From assembly GCA_006969625.1 (NCBI GenBank), contig CP030885.1:558001-622000 (forward strand): a stretch of DNA of 64,000 nucleotides. The letters run 5' to 3'. Positions 25,682 through 35,800 of this stretch are shown here, in pieces. The notes under the pieces were generated by a model. It was not told where the DNA came from, ran no database searches, and was given only the letters and a program-made list of their open reading frames with translations. The translations under genes were made by a program, and so were the position numbers. Every line of letters starts with the position of its first letter. Position 1 is the stretch's first letter. The DNA comes from Rhodospirillaceae bacterium (GTDB lineage: Bacteria; Pseudomonadota; Alphaproteobacteria; Kiloniellales; DSM-21159).

Positions 25682-27553
25682 ATGCCCTCATGCCCTACCG
25701 CGCCGGCGGCGCCGCGCCCGCTGGAGCTGCTGCTGGTCATGGCAGCGGCGACCGCCTATGCGCTACTGGTCTACTACCTGCCGCAGGCGGGCCTCGCCAT
25801 CCACAGCGACGTGAGCTGGATCTACCGCCTGCAGGTCGCCGATCCGGCCGAGATCGGCCCGGTGCCCTACGGCTTGGCGGCCTTCGGCGGCGCGCCGATG
25901 AGCCTGGCCGAAGCCTGTGCCGCCCACTACGCCGCCTTCGGCCGGCTGAACTGCCTGGACATCGCCAGTTTCCGCGCCATCGCCGCGCTCGCCGGTGGGG
26001 ATACGGACCTCTGGCTGTTGATCTACCTAGCCACCGGGCTGGTCATGCTCGGTCTGCTCTACTGGCTGATGCGCCGGCTGGGGCTTCCCGTCGCGCTCGC
26101 CGTGCTGCTGCTCGCGGGTGCGCTGGTCGCGCCGCAGGAGCTTTGGCTGGGCTACCGCACCTCCGAGCCGCGCAACGCCGTGGCGCTGCTGCTGGGGCTG
26201 GTGGCACTGCTGACGTTGCCCGCGCGCTGGCGCAATCCGGCGGCGGCGCTCGCCCTGGCGGTGGCCGTCCAGCTCAAGGAGCCGATGGTGGCGTACTGGC
26301 CCTTCGTCTGGCTGGTGGCGCTCGGCGTCGAGATGCGCGAGGCCGGCGGCCTGCGCAACCTGCTGGCCGAGCGGCGGCGGCTGTGGCGCGCGACCTGGCC
26401 GCATGCGCTCGCCGGCGTCCTAGTGCTCGGCTACATGTACGCAGTCACTCAGCTGGTCGGGAACCGCTTCAGCTACGCCTTCCTCGCGACCGGCGGCTAT
26501 CCGGACCTTGGCCTGTTCCTCGACCGCTACTGGAACGGCCTGGTGCCGGCGCTGCTGGAAGGCCAGTTCCTCGCCGCTTTCGGGCTGCTGCTGGCGGTGC
26601 TGGTCGTCGCCGTGGTCCGCGACGCGGACAAGCGGCGCGCCGCGCTCGACGGCTGGCGCGATCCGGTTATCCTGACCACGATCCTGGGCGCGCTGCTGGC
26701 GATCGTCGCGCACGGCGCCTTCTACTATCTGACGCGGCGCCTGATCGGCGACACGCGCTACGTCAATCCCGCCAACCTGGCGATGCTGCTGGGGCTGGCG
26801 GCCGCCCTGGCGCCGCTCGCCCGTGCCGCCGGGGTGGCGGCGGCGCGCCTGGCCGTCCTCGCCTGCCTTGTGGCGGTCGGCTGGTACGTGCTGCGGGTCC
26901 AGGCCAGCGACGCCGCCTCCGACGCCCTCTATCTCGTCGTCGGGACCGCAGCGGCGGCGATCCCGTTCGTGGCATCCCTGGCGGCAGGGCGCGGCAGCGC
27001 GCGCCGACGCCTGCCCTCCGCCCTGCTGAACGCCGCGTTGGGCGCCCTTCTCGTCCTGGCGCTCGGGCCCTACATGCGCCAAAGCCTGCACGCGGCCGGC
27101 CAGGCCCGCGCAGACATGCAGACCTGGACGGCGGTCCAGGCGGCGGTCGCCGAGACACCGCCTGAGGCGACGATCCGTCTGGCGACCGATACGCCGCTGA
27201 TGATCGAGACGGCCTGGGGACTGCAGACCGAGATGCTGTTCGCCGGCCGTGGGGACCTGACCTTCTTCATGGAGCCGCTCGACACCAGCTTCTACGAACG
27301 GGAAAGCGGCGTGGTGCGTGCCGCCGTCGAGGCCTTCAACGCCGAGCGGCCGGAGCCGCAAACGGGCAAGGACTTCACCCTCTTGATGGACCGGGGCGGC
27401 AGAGGGGGCGAACCGGCGGCCGACGCCCGCTCGACGCTCGAGTGGGCCGCGCTCCTGCTCGCAGATCCGGCGCGCTTCTACCGCGCGGGCTACGTCGAAG
27501 GGCGCAACGGCTACCTGCGCTTCACCTGGGAGACCCCGCCGCCCGGCACCTGA
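25682..27553 (+). CDS. Polytopic membrane protein, GT-C-like
   Basis: About 623 residues with roughly 11-12 membrane segments in the first two thirds, then a soluble, probably periplasmic tail (TDTPLMIETAWGLQTEMLF onward). An early loop IHSDVSWIYRLQV carries an acidic pair position like GT-C enzymes. The ATG at 25682 has GGAG ten bases upstream; a TTG at 25664 is an alternative. A polyprenyl-phosphate-sugar dependent transferase is the best guess, but no signature proves it. Last gene of the group before the fucose synthase. Confidence 0.6.
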   Translation: MPSCPTAPAAPRPLELLLVMAAATAYALLVYYLPQAGLAIHSDVSWIYRLQVADPAEIGPVPYGLAAFGGAPMSLAEACAAHYAAFGRLNCLDIASFRAIAALAGGDTDLWLLIYLATGLVMLGLLYWLMRRLGLPVALAVLLLAGALVAPQELWLGYRTSEPRNAVALLLGLVALLTLPARWRNPAAALALAVAVQLKEPMVAYWPFVWLVALGVEMREAGGLRNLLAERRRLWRATWPHALAGVLVLGYMYAVTQLVGNRFSYAFLATGGYPDLGLFLDRYWNGLVPALLEGQFLAAFGLLLAVLVVAVVRDADKRRAALDGWRDPVILTTILGALLAIVAHGAFYYLTRRLIGDTRYVNPANLAMLLGLAAALAPLARAAGVAAARLAVLACLVAVGWYVLRVQASDAASDALYLVVGTAAAAIPFVASLAAGRGSARRRLPSALLNAALGALLVLALGPYMRQSLHAAGQARADMQTWTAVQAAVAETPPEATIRLATDTPLMIETAWGLQTEMLFAGRGDLTFFMEPLDTSFYERESGVVRAAVEAFNAERPEPQTGKDFTLLMDRGGRGGEPAADARSTLEWAALLLADPARFYRAGYVEGRNGYLRFTWETPPPGT

Positions 27554-27656
27554 GGCGAGGGGAAAGACCTTGGCAGACCATCGCGCACTTGCAACAAGCC
27601 CCTTTCGCCGGGACTCTAGGCAGGATGAAACGGGACTTACGGTGACCACAGCAGGC

Positions 27657-28661
27657 ATGCAGACCACCTCAGGAACCGCCGCGGCGCGCGACGCCGCCCA
27701 ACCCGAGCTGCGGTATCCGCTGGCCGGCAAGCGCGTCTGGGTGGCCGGCCATCGCGGCATGGTCGGCTCGGCCATCGTGCGGCGCTTGGCAAGCGAGGGC
27801 TGCGCGGCCGTCCTCCAGGCGGAGCGCGAGGCGGTCGATCTGCGCGACCCGGCGGCGGTCCTGGCCTGGATGCGGCAGAACGAGCCGCAGGCCGTCTTCG
27901 TCTCGGCCGCCCGCGTCGGCGGCATCCTGGCCAACGACAGCTATCCGGTCGACTTCCTCGACGACAATCTGATGATCGCCGCGAACGTCATGCGCGCCGC
28001 CCACGAGGTCGGCGTGGAGAAGCTGCTGTTCCTCGGCTCCTCGTGCATCTATCCCAAGCATGCGCCCCAGCCGATCGCCGAGGAGGCGCTGCTGACCGGG
28101 CCTTTGGAGCCGACCAACCAGTGGTACGCCGTCGCCAAGATCGCCGGGCTGAAGCTGGCCCAGGCCTACCGCCGGCAGTACGGCCGCGACTTCATCTCGG
28201 CGATGCCGACCAACCTCTACGGGCCGGGCGACAACTTCGACCTGCAGTCCTCGCACGTCATCCCGGCGCTGATGCGCAAGGCCGACGCCGCCAGGCGCGC
28301 CGGCGCGCGCGGGCTGGACATCTGGGGCACCGGCCAGCCGCGGCGCGAGTTCCTGCACGTGGACGACTGCGCCGACGCGCTCGTCCACATCATGAAGCAC
28401 TACTCCGAGGACTCGCACATCAACGTCGGCTCGGGCACCGACATGACCATTCTCGAGTTGGCCCGGGCGGTGATGAAGGTCGTCGGCCTGGAGGGCGAGG
28501 TGCGCACAGACCCCAGCAAGCCCGACGGCACGCCGCGCAAGCTGATGAGCGCCGACAGGATCCGTGCGCTGGGTTGGCATCCCTCGATCGAGCTGAACGA
28601 GGGGCTGGCCGACACCTACCGCTGGTATTGCGAGCACGTGGTCCCCAGTCTGGGGGGATAG
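27657..28661 (+). CDS. fcl: GDP-L-fucose synthase
   Basis: About 334 residues of extended SDR. It matches GDP-4-keto-6-deoxy-mannose epimerase/reductase closely: VWVAGHRGMVGSAIVRRL (NADP-binding), AARVGGILANDSYPVDF, LLFLGSSCIYPKHAPQPI, catalytic NQWYAVAKIAGLK (Tyr and Lys) and TNLYGPGDNFDLQSSHVIPA. It converts GDP-4-keto-6-deoxy-mannose to GDP-fucose. The partner dehydratase (Gmd) is not in the window, while ManC (48758) supplies GDP-mannose. The start is uncertain: ATG 27657 fits the family, GTG 27642 is possible, and a TTG at 27570 has the best ribosome site but weak coding sequence. Confidence 0.92.
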   Translation: MQTTSGTAAARDAAQPELRYPLAGKRVWVAGHRGMVGSAIVRRLASEGCAAVLQAEREAVDLRDPAAVLAWMRQNEPQAVFVSAARVGGILANDSYPVDFLDDNLMIAANVMRAAHEVGVEKLLFLGSSCIYPKHAPQPIAEEALLTGPLEPTNQWYAVAKIAGLKLAQAYRRQYGRDFISAMPTNLYGPGDNFDLQSSHVIPALMRKADAARRAGARGLDIWGTGQPRREFLHVDDCADALVHIMKHYSEDSHINVGSGTDMTILELARAVMKVVGLEGEVRTDPSKPDGTPRKLMSADRIRALGWHPSIELNEGLADTYRWYCEHVVPSLGG

Positions 28662-28667
28662 CGGCCC

Positions 28668-29609
28668 TCAGGCCGGCCGTCGGGCGACCGTCTGCTGGTT
28701 GGACGTGGCGCGGCCCAGCGCCGCGGCGGCCGTGTCGAGCGCCGCGAAGCCGGCAAGCAGCGGCAGGTTTTTCGGCTCGAACAGGCGGGCCAGGCGGCTG
28801 TCCTGCCCGGACCGCTCGCGCAGGGCGCCCTGCAGCGAGTAGCACCAGATGACCGGCGCCGGCAGGTGCGACTGCCGCGCCACCTCGAAACCGGTTTCCC
28901 GCAGCACCCGCGCCAGGCGCGGCATGTCGAAGAGATTGAGGTGGCGCGGCACGTAGTAGCCGCCCCAGGCGCCCGCGGCGAACCAGCGTCGGTCGTAGCC
29001 CGCGGTGTTCGGCGTCTCGATCACCAGCCTGCCGCCGGGTCGCAGTGCCGTCAGCAGGTTCGCCAGGCACTCTCGCGGTTGCCAGAGGTGCTCGACGAGC
29101 TGGTTCATCAGGATCAGGTCGAAGCGCTCGCGCGGCAGCGCGGCGCTCTCCAGCGGCGCCTCGATCAGTCGCAGCCCCCGTTGCTCCAGCGCCGCGCGCG
29201 TCGGGGCGGGGAAGTGCCAATCGAGCCCGGTCGCCTCGACGTCCGGGCGCGCTGCTGCGATGGCACACAGCAGATCGCCGTCGCCGCAGCCGACATCCAG
29301 CACCCGGGCGCCCTGCGGCAGGTCGCCCGCGACCTTGCGAAATCGCCGCACGTTGACCGCCAGCTTGACGCGGCCCAGCGGATTGAGCCGGCCCTGGAAC
29401 TTCTTCGCGAAGGTCCCGTAATGCGGCGGGTACATGACCGGCAGGGCGGACGGCTTCGGTCGCGGATTGAGGTAGACGTGGCCGCAGCCGCTGCAGGCCA
29501 CGTGGGTCATGTAGAGATCGCTGCCCGCGTAGATATAGTCGCGCCCGCGCGCGACGACCTCGCATTCGTCGCTTCCGCAAACCGCGCAGCGGACCGTTTC
29601 GGTTTCCAT
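28668..29609 (-). CDS. SAM-dependent methyltransferase with N-terminal zinc ribbon
   Basis: About 313 residues. It opens METETVRCAVCGSDECEVVA with a second pair in VACSGCGHVYLNPRP, a four-Cys zinc ribbon typical of sugar methyltransferases of the C-methyl type. Motif I is VLDVGCGDGDLLCAI, followed by LMNQLVEHLWQPRECL and LRPGGRLVIETPN. The ATG at 29609 is chosen because the zinc ribbon starts directly after it. It converges on the fucose synthase gene (6 bp apart) and follows the desaturase on the minus strand. Confidence 0.85.
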   Translation of the reverse strand: METETVRCAVCGSDECEVVARGRDYIYAGSDLYMTHVACSGCGHVYLNPRPKPSALPVMYPPHYGTFAKKFQGRLNPLGRVKLAVNVRRFRKVAGDLPQGARVLDVGCGDGDLLCAIAAARPDVEATGLDWHFPAPTRAALEQRGLRLIEAPLESAALPRERFDLILMNQLVEHLWQPRECLANLLTALRPGGRLVIETPNTAGYDRRWFAAGAWGGYYVPRHLNLFDMPRLARVLRETGFEVARQSHLPAPVIWCYSLQGALRERSGQDSRLARLFEPKNLPLLAGFAALDTAAAALGRATSNQQTVARRPA

Positions 29610-29619
29610 CGCCGCTGGG

Positions 29620-30642
29620 TCAGCCGGCCATGGCACCGTGGGGCGCGACGGTGGCCCGGTCCGGCACACCCCGGCCGCGCACCAGCGACCAGAACCGGGC
29701 AAAGCCGCTCGTCTGCAGCATCTCCGGGTAGCGCGCATAGAAGCCGCGGGCCTTGAGGTGCTCGTGGAGCTCGCCGAGGTTATGCTGCGGGACGCGCGGA
29801 AACAGGTGGTGCTCGACGTGATAGTTGAAGTTGGCCTGGTAGAGCAGCCACTTCTCCAGCGGATTGGGCAGCGTGGTCCGCACCTCCGCACGCATCGGCA
29901 CCGCACCCTCTGGGCCGCCCGGATAGCCCGCCGGCTGGTGCTCGGCGATGGTCCGCACCACATTCAATGCCACCGCGACCGTCAGGATCGGGTAGAGCCA
30001 GAGCAGGGGATACAACCACCAGCGCCCGACAGCGATACACAGCCCAAGCAGCCCGAGATTGAAGACGAGCGTCCAGCCGAGGCTGACCCAGCGCGGGACC
30101 ACCGGGCGAACCGGCGCGCCGTCCGGGTTCCGGCTCAGGTACTTGCCGAGAGCCAGGCGAACGCCGGCGTAGCCACTGAGGGTGCGCAGCAATAGCCCGG
30201 CCAAGCTGCGCGCGCCGCGCACCGGCGGAAAGTACGATTCCTGGTCTTCGTCCTTGTCGGTGCCGAAGTGCGCATGGTGCGTGTTGTGCTTGGCGCGGTA
30301 GGCCGCCACCGACATACCGATCGGCGCGCTGAAGAAGAGATCGCACCAAAGGTCGTTGCGCGTGCGCCCGGCGAACAGGGTGAAGTGGGAGGCCTCGTGC
30401 GTCCAAAGCAGCATACCCTGGATCGCTGCGACCAGGACCAGGAAGCACAGCGGCAGCAGCCAAAGCGGCCCGGCCAAAGCCGCCGCCCACGCGAGCCCGA
30501 GCTGCGCCCACAACACGGCCGTTGCGACGACGACCCGCACCGGCCGCGGCGTCGACAGGCTGCGGATGTAGGCCGCATCCGTCAGCTCCCGCGCCGTGCG
30601 CGAGACTTCGGCGAACTGTGCCATGGATGACTGCGCCGGCAT
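29620..30642 (-). CDS. Fatty acid desaturase family membrane di-iron enzyme
   Basis: About 340 residues. Three histidine boxes bind the di-iron centre: THEASH (~96), HNTHHAHFG (~130) and YHVEHHLFP (~295), separated by membrane hairpins. The start MPAQSS at 30642 has GGGAG upstream. The family desaturates or hydroxylates lipid acyl chains. Here it lies among glycan genes, so it may act on a lipid anchor of the glycan or simply be a guest. The next plus-strand gene begins 205 bp away, divergently. Confidence 0.87.
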   Translation of the reverse strand: MPAQSSMAQFAEVSRTARELTDAAYIRSLSTPRPVRVVVATAVLWAQLGLAWAAALAGPLWLLPLCFLVLVAAIQGMLLWTHEASHFTLFAGRTRNDLWCDLFFSAPIGMSVAAYRAKHNTHHAHFGTDKDEDQESYFPPVRGARSLAGLLLRTLSGYAGVRLALGKYLSRNPDGAPVRPVVPRWVSLGWTLVFNLGLLGLCIAVGRWWLYPLLWLYPILTVAVALNVVRTIAEHQPAGYPGGPEGAVPMRAEVRTTLPNPLEKWLLYQANFNYHVEHHLFPRVPQHNLGELHEHLKARGFYARYPEMLQTSGFARFWSLVRGRGVPDRATVAPHGAMAG

Positions 30643-30846
30643 GGCGGCTCCCAACCCTCTCTGCCGCCCGGGCCGGTTCGGCCCAGGCGCGTCCGCAATG
30701 TAGGGCAGGCTCCCGATACCTGCCAGACGCCGCGCTTGACAAGCCTGCACGGCGACAGGCGGTTGCGGCGCGACGGCACGGCGGGCAATGTCTGACGGTA
30801 GAATGCGGGGCCGGCCGCCCCGTCCGTCCCGGACACGCCTCCGTCG

Positions 30847-33009
30847 ATGACACTTTCCTTCCGCAGCAATTCCGACACGGTCGCCGCGCGGCCTTTCACG
30901 CTGGGTCTCGCCGCGTGCGCTGGGATCGCCCTGACTGCCGCCCTGGTCGCCCTGATGCTGGTGGCCGGCGTGGCCGATCAGGAGGAGTACCAGGTCAGCG
31001 TCTTCTCCGCCCTGCTGAACGCCGAATCGCTGCGCGCAACCGGCGCTCCGGCGCTCTGGACCAACTTCTTCGGCTTCGGCACCGTCCTGCCGCTCGGCCA
31101 CAGCTTCAACCTGCACCCCGTCTTCCTGCTCTGGCCGGATGCGGGGTTGCCGGCGATTTTCGCGCTGTTCTGGATGGCGCTGGCTGCGGGTGCTGCCTGT
31201 CTCGCGGTCTGGCTGCGCCACCTCGGCGTGTCGCGTGCCATCGCGCTGGTCGCGGTGCTCTCCTATGCGCTGGGCACACCGGTGCTCACCTACATGGTCG
31301 CCAACGACTGGCCATCGGGCTACCTCGACTGGTCGCTGATGCCGGTGCTGTTCCTGCTGTTCGCCATCATGGCGGATCGGCCGCGCTGGCGCTGGATCGG
31401 GGCCCTCTGGCTGGGCGCTGTCGGCGGCTTCCTGATCGCCAACGGCCATCCCGGTCACGTCGTCATCCTCTTCGTGCCGCTGGCGGTCTACGCGCTGAGC
31501 CTGGCCGTCGCACGCCCGGGCATCCTGCTGCCGACTGTGTTGGGCGGCGCCATCGCCGTGGCCGTCAATCTCGAAACGCTGATGCACCTGACGGCCGAAC
31601 TGGAGCGCTTTCCGGCGGACCTGCCGCGCGACAGCCAGCCCGGCTACGTGTCGGCCGACTATCTGGCCTCCTTGGCACGGCCCTTCGTCGCCCTGGGTTC
31701 GGTCGATGGCGCCGACAGCCTCTGGACCCGCTTCCTGCGGGCCAACGCCGACGTGCGCGTGCCCTTCCTGGGCCTGGGCTTCGCCGTCGGCGCGATCGCC
31801 CTGCTCGCGCTGCTGGTTCGCCGGCATTTCGGGCTGGAGCCGCACCGCCTCGGCCTGCTGCTCGCCTTCGCCGCCTGCCTGGTGTTCAGCCTGCTTGACC
31901 CCAAGACCCTGGGGCAGGTCCCCTCCGGTGCCTGGCTGTTCCGCGACGGCCTGACCCTGACCGGGCTGGCCGCCGGCGCGCTCGGCCTGGAGTGGCTGCG
32001 CCGCCAGCCGCGGTTGGGGGCCTTCGTCGGCCTGCTGCTCGGCCTGCAGGCCTTCCAGTCGCTTGCCGTCGCAGTGCCGCCTTTTCACGCCGCCCTGACC
32101 GACGAAACCGCGGGGGTCTTCAGCCAGACCGGCGAGACCTCGCCGACGCTGGAGTGGTTGGGTGAGGCCGCGGCGGCCCACGGCCCGCGGATCCTGATGG
32201 GGCCGAGCGTCAGCCGGGATATCCGCATGCGGCTGAGCGACCGCGGCGTCTACGCCGCCAGCGACCTGGTGCTGGCCGGCCTGGAACCGGTCAACGGCTG
32301 GTTCAAGGGCACCAGCCAGGACCTGATCGCGCCATCCCGCGCGCTGATGCACGGGCTGATCCTGACGCCCCGGACCAGCCTGACGCAACGCCGCATGTTG
32401 GAGATCGCCGGAATCGACCTGCTGCTCGCCTACCGCTCGGAGGCCGAAGCCGGCCTTCTGCCGGAGGGACTGCGACCGCTCGGCAGCGAACCGGGCGACC
32501 GGGAGAACCCGCTGCTCCTCTTCGCCGTGCCCGAGGCCTGGCCGCGCATCGCCCTGCTGTCGCCGGGCGCAGAGGAGGTTGCCGCCGAGCTGCCGCGCCG
32601 CGAGGACTGTCCGGAACGCGGTCTGCTGTGTCTGGATTTCTCGACGTTCCCGCAGCGCGCGACGCCTGGCCCCGACGCGATAGAGGTCTCGCGCGACCGG
32701 GTCATGGCGGAGATCCCTCCCGGTGCTGCCGGACGGCACGCCTTCGTCAGCCAACTCTATCGCCAGGAGTGGCGGGCGACTGTCGGCGGCGAACCGGCCG
32801 AAATCGTGCCCTTGGCGAATGGCGCGCTAGTCGGCATCCCGGTGCCGGCCGAGGGCGGGCGCCTGGAGTTGGTCTACGACGCCGCACTCCGCCAGGCGCT
32901 TTGGTGGCTTGGCGTACTGGGACTGATTGCCGTCTTTACCGGCGCACTCCTCGCCAGCCTGTGGCAGTGGCGCTTCACCGCCCGGCCCTACAACAGCCGC
33001 TCCAGGTAG
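30847..33009 (+). CDS. Large polytopic membrane protein (YfhO/GT-C-like)
   Basis: A 720-residue protein with about 11 membrane segments, an extracytoplasmic domain near the C-terminus ([20 protein letters not shown]) and a last membrane span. An acidic residue pair follows the first span (ADQEEYQV), and a HxxxH-like loop ([13 protein letters not shown]) is present. It resembles YfhO-type and GT-C membrane proteins that add sugars on the outer face. No exact assignment is possible. Its last 22 bp overlap the end of rmlA on the other strand. Confidence 0.6.
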   Translation: MTLSFRSNSDTVAARPFTLGLAACAGIALTAALVALMLVAGVADQEEYQVSVFSALLNAESLRATGAPALWTNFFGFGTVLPLGHSFNLHPVFLLWPDAGLPAIFALFWMALAAGAACLAVWLRHLGVSRAIALVAVLSYALGTPVLTYMVANDWPSGYLDWSLMPVLFLLFAIMADRPRWRWIGALWLGAVGGFLIANGHPGHVVILFVPLAVYALSLAVARPGILLPTVLGGAIAVAVNLETLMHLTAELERFPADLPRDSQPGYVSADYLASLARPFVALGSVDGADSLWTRFLRANADVRVPFLGLGFAVGAIALLALLVRRHFGLEPHRLGLLLAFAACLVFSLLDPKTLGQVPSGAWLFRDGLTLTGLAAGALGLEWLRRQPRLGAFVGLLLGLQAFQSLAVAVPPFHAALTDETAGVFSQTGETSPTLEWLGEAAAAHGPRILMGPSVSRDIRMRLSDRGVYAASDLVLAGLEPVNGWFKGTSQDLIAPSRALMHGLILTPRTSLTQRRMLEIAGIDLLLAYRSEAEAGLLPEGLRPLGSEPGDRENPLLLFAVPEAWPRIALLSPGAEEVAAELPRREDCPERGLLCLDFSTFPQRATPGPDAIEVSRDRVMAEIPPGAAGRHAFVSQLYRQEWRATVGGEPAEIVPLANGALVGIPVPAEGGRLELVYDAALRQALWWLGVLGLIAVFTGALLASLWQWRFTARPYNSRSR

Positions 33010-33848
33010 GCGCGCATCGGCGTGTCGCCCATGGCGGCGATGCTGCTTGCCAACTCGGTACCGCCGATGAAGCCCATGCGGTAGGCGATCTCGTCCAGGT
33101 TGGCGATCTGCAGGCCCTGGCGGGTCTGGACGGTCTGAACGAATTGTGCGGCCTGTAGGAGGGAGTCCGGCGTGCCGGTGTCCAACCAGGCATAGCCGCG
33201 GCCCATGCGGGCAACCTCCAGCGCGCCGCGCTCCAGGTAGGCGCGGTTGACGTCGGTGATCTCCAGCTCGCCGCGCGCCGAGGGCTTCAGCCCGGCGGCG
33301 ATCTCCACCACGTCCTGGTCGTAGAAGTAGAGCCCGGTGACGGCCCAGTTGGACTTCGGCTGCTTCGGTTTTTCGACGATCGCCGTCGCCCGCCAGTCGG
33401 CGTCGAACTCGACCACGCCATAGCGCTCCGGGTCGCTTACCCAGTAGCCGAAGATCGTCGCGCCGCTGGTCCGCCCGGCGGCCGCACGCAGCAACTCCGG
33501 CAGGCCGTGGCCGAAGAAGAGGTTGTCGCCCAGGATCAGCGCGCAGGGCTGCTCGCCGATGAAGTCGCGGCCGATCAGGAAGGCCTGGGCGATGCCCTCT
33601 GGCTCAGGCTGGGCGGCATAGGAGATCGACAGGCCCCAGCGGTCGCCGTCGCCGAGCAGCCGCTTGAAGGCCTCGGCCTCGTCCGGCCGGGTGATCACCA
33701 GGATCTCCCGCAGGCCGGCCAGCATCAGGGTCGACAGCGGGTAGTAGATCATCGGCTTGTCGTAGACCGGCAGCAGCTGCTTGCTGACCGGGATGGTCAT
33801 GGGGTGCAGCCGGCTGCCGGTGCCGCCGGCCAGGACGATCGCCTTCAT
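32988..33848 (-). CDS. rmlA: Glucose-1-phosphate thymidylyltransferase
   Basis: A 286-residue RmlA of normal length. Signature residues: [18 protein letters not shown] and [20 protein letters not shown], Asp in [14 protein letters not shown], and [17 protein letters not shown] then [21 protein letters not shown] and the [10 protein letters not shown] ending. It makes dTDP-glucose from dTTP and glucose-1-phosphate, the first step to dTDP-rhamnose. It is downstream of rmlD by 13 bp in the minus-strand operon rmlC, epimerase, rmlD, rmlA. Confidence 0.96.
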   Translation of the reverse strand: MKAIVLAGGTGSRLHPMTIPVSKQLLPVYDKPMIYYPLSTLMLAGLREILVITRPDEAEAFKRLLGDGDRWGLSISYAAQPEPEGIAQAFLIGRDFIGEQPCALILGDNLFFGHGLPELLRAAAGRTSGATIFGYWVSDPERYGVVEFDADWRATAIVEKPKQPKSNWAVTGLYFYDQDVVEIAAGLKPSARGELEITDVNRAYLERGALEVARMGRGYAWLDTGTPDSLLQAAQFVQTVQTRQGLQIANLDEIAYRMGFIGGTELASSIAAMGDTPMRAYLERLL

Positions 33849-33861
33849 TGCCGCCTCCCGC

Positions 33862-34734
33862 TCAGCCCGTATGGCCCTTGGCGCGCAGGTAGCGCTCCAG
33901 CGCGTCGCGCCAGTGCGGCAGCGGCGCCGTCGCCGCCGTCAGCTTGCCCGCGTTCAGCGCGCTGTAGGGCGGGCGCGCCGCCTTGGTCGGGTAATCGGCG
34001 CTGGTGCAGGGCTCGACCGTCGCCGGCACGCGCGCCGTCTCGATGATCGCCCGTGCGAATTCGTACCAGGTCGCATCGCCCGCGTTGACCGCGTGGTAGA
34101 CGCCACCAGGCGCCCGGGCCTCCAGCAGATCGAGAATCCGCCCGGCGATGTCGGCGGTCGAGGTGGGCGACATGCGCACATCGTCGACCACGCGCAGGTG
34201 GCCCGTCTCGCGCCCGACGCGGAGCATCGTCTCGACGAAGTTGCCACCCTTGCCGCTGGCGCCGGCCACGCCGAACAGGCTGGCGACGCGCAGCACCAGG
34301 GTATCTGCGTGGGTCTTCAGTGCCAGCGCCTCGCCCGTCGCCTTGCTGGCGCCGTAGACGTTGAGCGGGCCGATGCCATCCGCCTCCGTGTAGGGCGTCG
34401 CGCGATCCAGGCCGCCGAAGACGTAGTCCGTCGAGACGTGGAGGAAGTGGGCGCCCCTGGCCGCGCAGGCCTCGGCCAGCGCCCTGACAGCGAAGGCATT
34501 GACGGCGAAGGCCAAGTCGGCATGGTCCTCCGCCTCGTCGGTGCGGTGGTAGCCGGTGCAGTTGACCAGCACGTCGAAGTCGGTGCCGCCCAGCACCTTT
34601 GGGATGCGCTCCACGGCGGTCAAATCCAGCCGCTCGCGCCCCAGCGGCAGCAGCTCGATCCCGCCGCGCGTCTCCGCCGCCGCCCGGATGTCGGTGCCGA
34701 GCTGGCCGTTCGGGCCGAGCAGCAGCAGCCTCAT
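33862..34734 (-). CDS. rmlD: dTDP-4-dehydrorhamnose reductase
   Basis: About 290 residues. The NADPH motif is [16 protein letters not shown]. The catalytic region [20 protein letters not shown] is followed by [12 protein letters not shown] (Tyr and Lys) and [11 protein letters not shown]. The C-terminus [11 protein letters not shown] is typical. It reduces dTDP-4-keto-rhamnose to dTDP-L-rhamnose. Its ATG overlaps the stop of the upstream epimerase gene by four bases, so the two are probably translationally coupled. Confidence 0.94.
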   Translation of the reverse strand: MRLLLLGPNGQLGTDIRAAAETRGGIELLPLGRERLDLTAVERIPKVLGGTDFDVLVNCTGYHRTDEAEDHADLAFAVNAFAVRALAEACAARGAHFLHVSTDYVFGGLDRATPYTEADGIGPLNVYGASKATGEALALKTHADTLVLRVASLFGVAGASGKGGNFVETMLRVGRETGHLRVVDDVRMSPTSTADIAGRILDLLEARAPGGVYHAVNAGDATWYEFARAIIETARVPATVEPCTSADYPTKAARPPYSALNAGKLTAATAPLPHWRDALERYLRAKGHTG

Positions 34735-35753
34735 ATCTCGAGAATCCCGCCGTACATCTCGACCTCCTTGATGATCCGGTGCCAGCGCATCAGCTCGCGG
34801 TACCAGTCGAGGGTGATGCTGGTCTGCCCCTTCTCCAGGCTGCCGTCGGCCAGCCGCTCGCAGATCTCGGCGACGCCGTCCTCGGCGACGCGCTCGGCCT
34901 TCCAGCCCAGCGCCTCGATCTTTTCGAAGGCCACCCGGTAGGAGCGGTGGTCCGGGTCGCCGTACCACTCGACCTCCACCTCGCGCGGCACGATGCGCGC
35001 GACCAGCTCGCCGAGCGGGCCGATCTGGTAGACGTTGGCGGCCGAGCCGACGTTGAACAGTTGGCCGTTCACCGCGTCCGAGGGGGCCTGCAGCATGAAG
35101 ATCTGCGCCGCCGCCGCGTCGTGCACGTGCACCATCGGGCGCCACTGGCTGCCGTCGCGCATCAGCGGCAGCTTGCCGGTGGCGTAGGCGCCGTAGGTCA
35201 TACCGTTGATCGCCAGGTCGAAGCGCATGCGCGGCGCGTAGCCGTAGACCGTCGCCTGGCGCAGCACGACCACCGTAAAGGCCTCGTCGGCGAGCGGCAG
35301 CACGTCCTGCTCGGCCTTCTCGTTCGCCTTGGCGTAGGTGGTCAGCGGATTGGTCGGCGAGGTCTCGTCGGCAAGAGTGTCGGGATCCTGGAAGCCGTAG
35401 ATCGAGCAGGACGAGGGCAGGATGTAGCGCCTGGCCCCAGACTGCTTGGCCAGACGCGCCGCCCCGGCGCGCGCCTGCCAGTTGATCTGCCAGGTCTGCT
35501 CCTGGAACAGCTCGCCCGAGGGGTCGTTCGACAGGGCCGCCAGGTCGATCACCGCCTCGATGCCGGCGAAGTGCGCCGGCGTCAGGCGGCGGGTGTCCTC
35601 CTGCACCACCTCCAGGCGCGGATGTTCGGGCAGCAGGTCGCGGCCGAAGAAGAAGCGGTCGAGGGCGCGCACGGCGTAGCCCGCCTCCAGCAGGGCGGGC
35701 ACCAGGGCAGTGCCGATGTAGCCGCCGGCGCCGGTAACCAGGACTGTGCTCAT
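34731..35753 (-). CDS. NAD-dependent sugar epimerase/dehydratase (extended SDR)
   Basis: A 340-residue extended SDR: VLVTGAGGYIGTALVPALLE, LAALSNDPSGE, ILPSSCSIYGFQDPDTLADE, and the catalytic TTYAKANEKAEQ (Tyr/Lys). The sequence resembles NDP-sugar epimerases and not RmlB: the RmlB-specific start and YSASKA motif are not present. It sits between rmlC and rmlD where rmlB is often found, so it may make a different sugar or take over the role. Good family call, unknown substrate. Confidence 0.8.
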   Translation of the reverse strand: MSTVLVTGAGGYIGTALVPALLEAGYAVRALDRFFFGRDLLPEHPRLEVVQEDTRRLTPAHFAGIEAVIDLAALSNDPSGELFQEQTWQINWQARAGAARLAKQSGARRYILPSSCSIYGFQDPDTLADETSPTNPLTTYAKANEKAEQDVLPLADEAFTVVVLRQATVYGYAPRMRFDLAINGMTYGAYATGKLPLMRDGSQWRPMVHVHDAAAAQIFMLQAPSDAVNGQLFNVGSAANVYQIGPLGELVARIVPREVEVEWYGDPDHRSYRVAFEKIEALGWKAERVAEDGVAEICERLADGSLEKGQTSITLDWYRELMRWHRIIKEVEMYGGILEI

Positions 35754-35800
35754 GGGTCTGGCGATCTCGCTTCGGGGGGCGGCCGCAGGACGGCGGCACT

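Noticed and set aside
29620..32754. 1,044-codon frame extending the desaturase upstream
   Set aside because: Only the last 340 codons have desaturase content; the rest is antisense to the 720-residue membrane protein.
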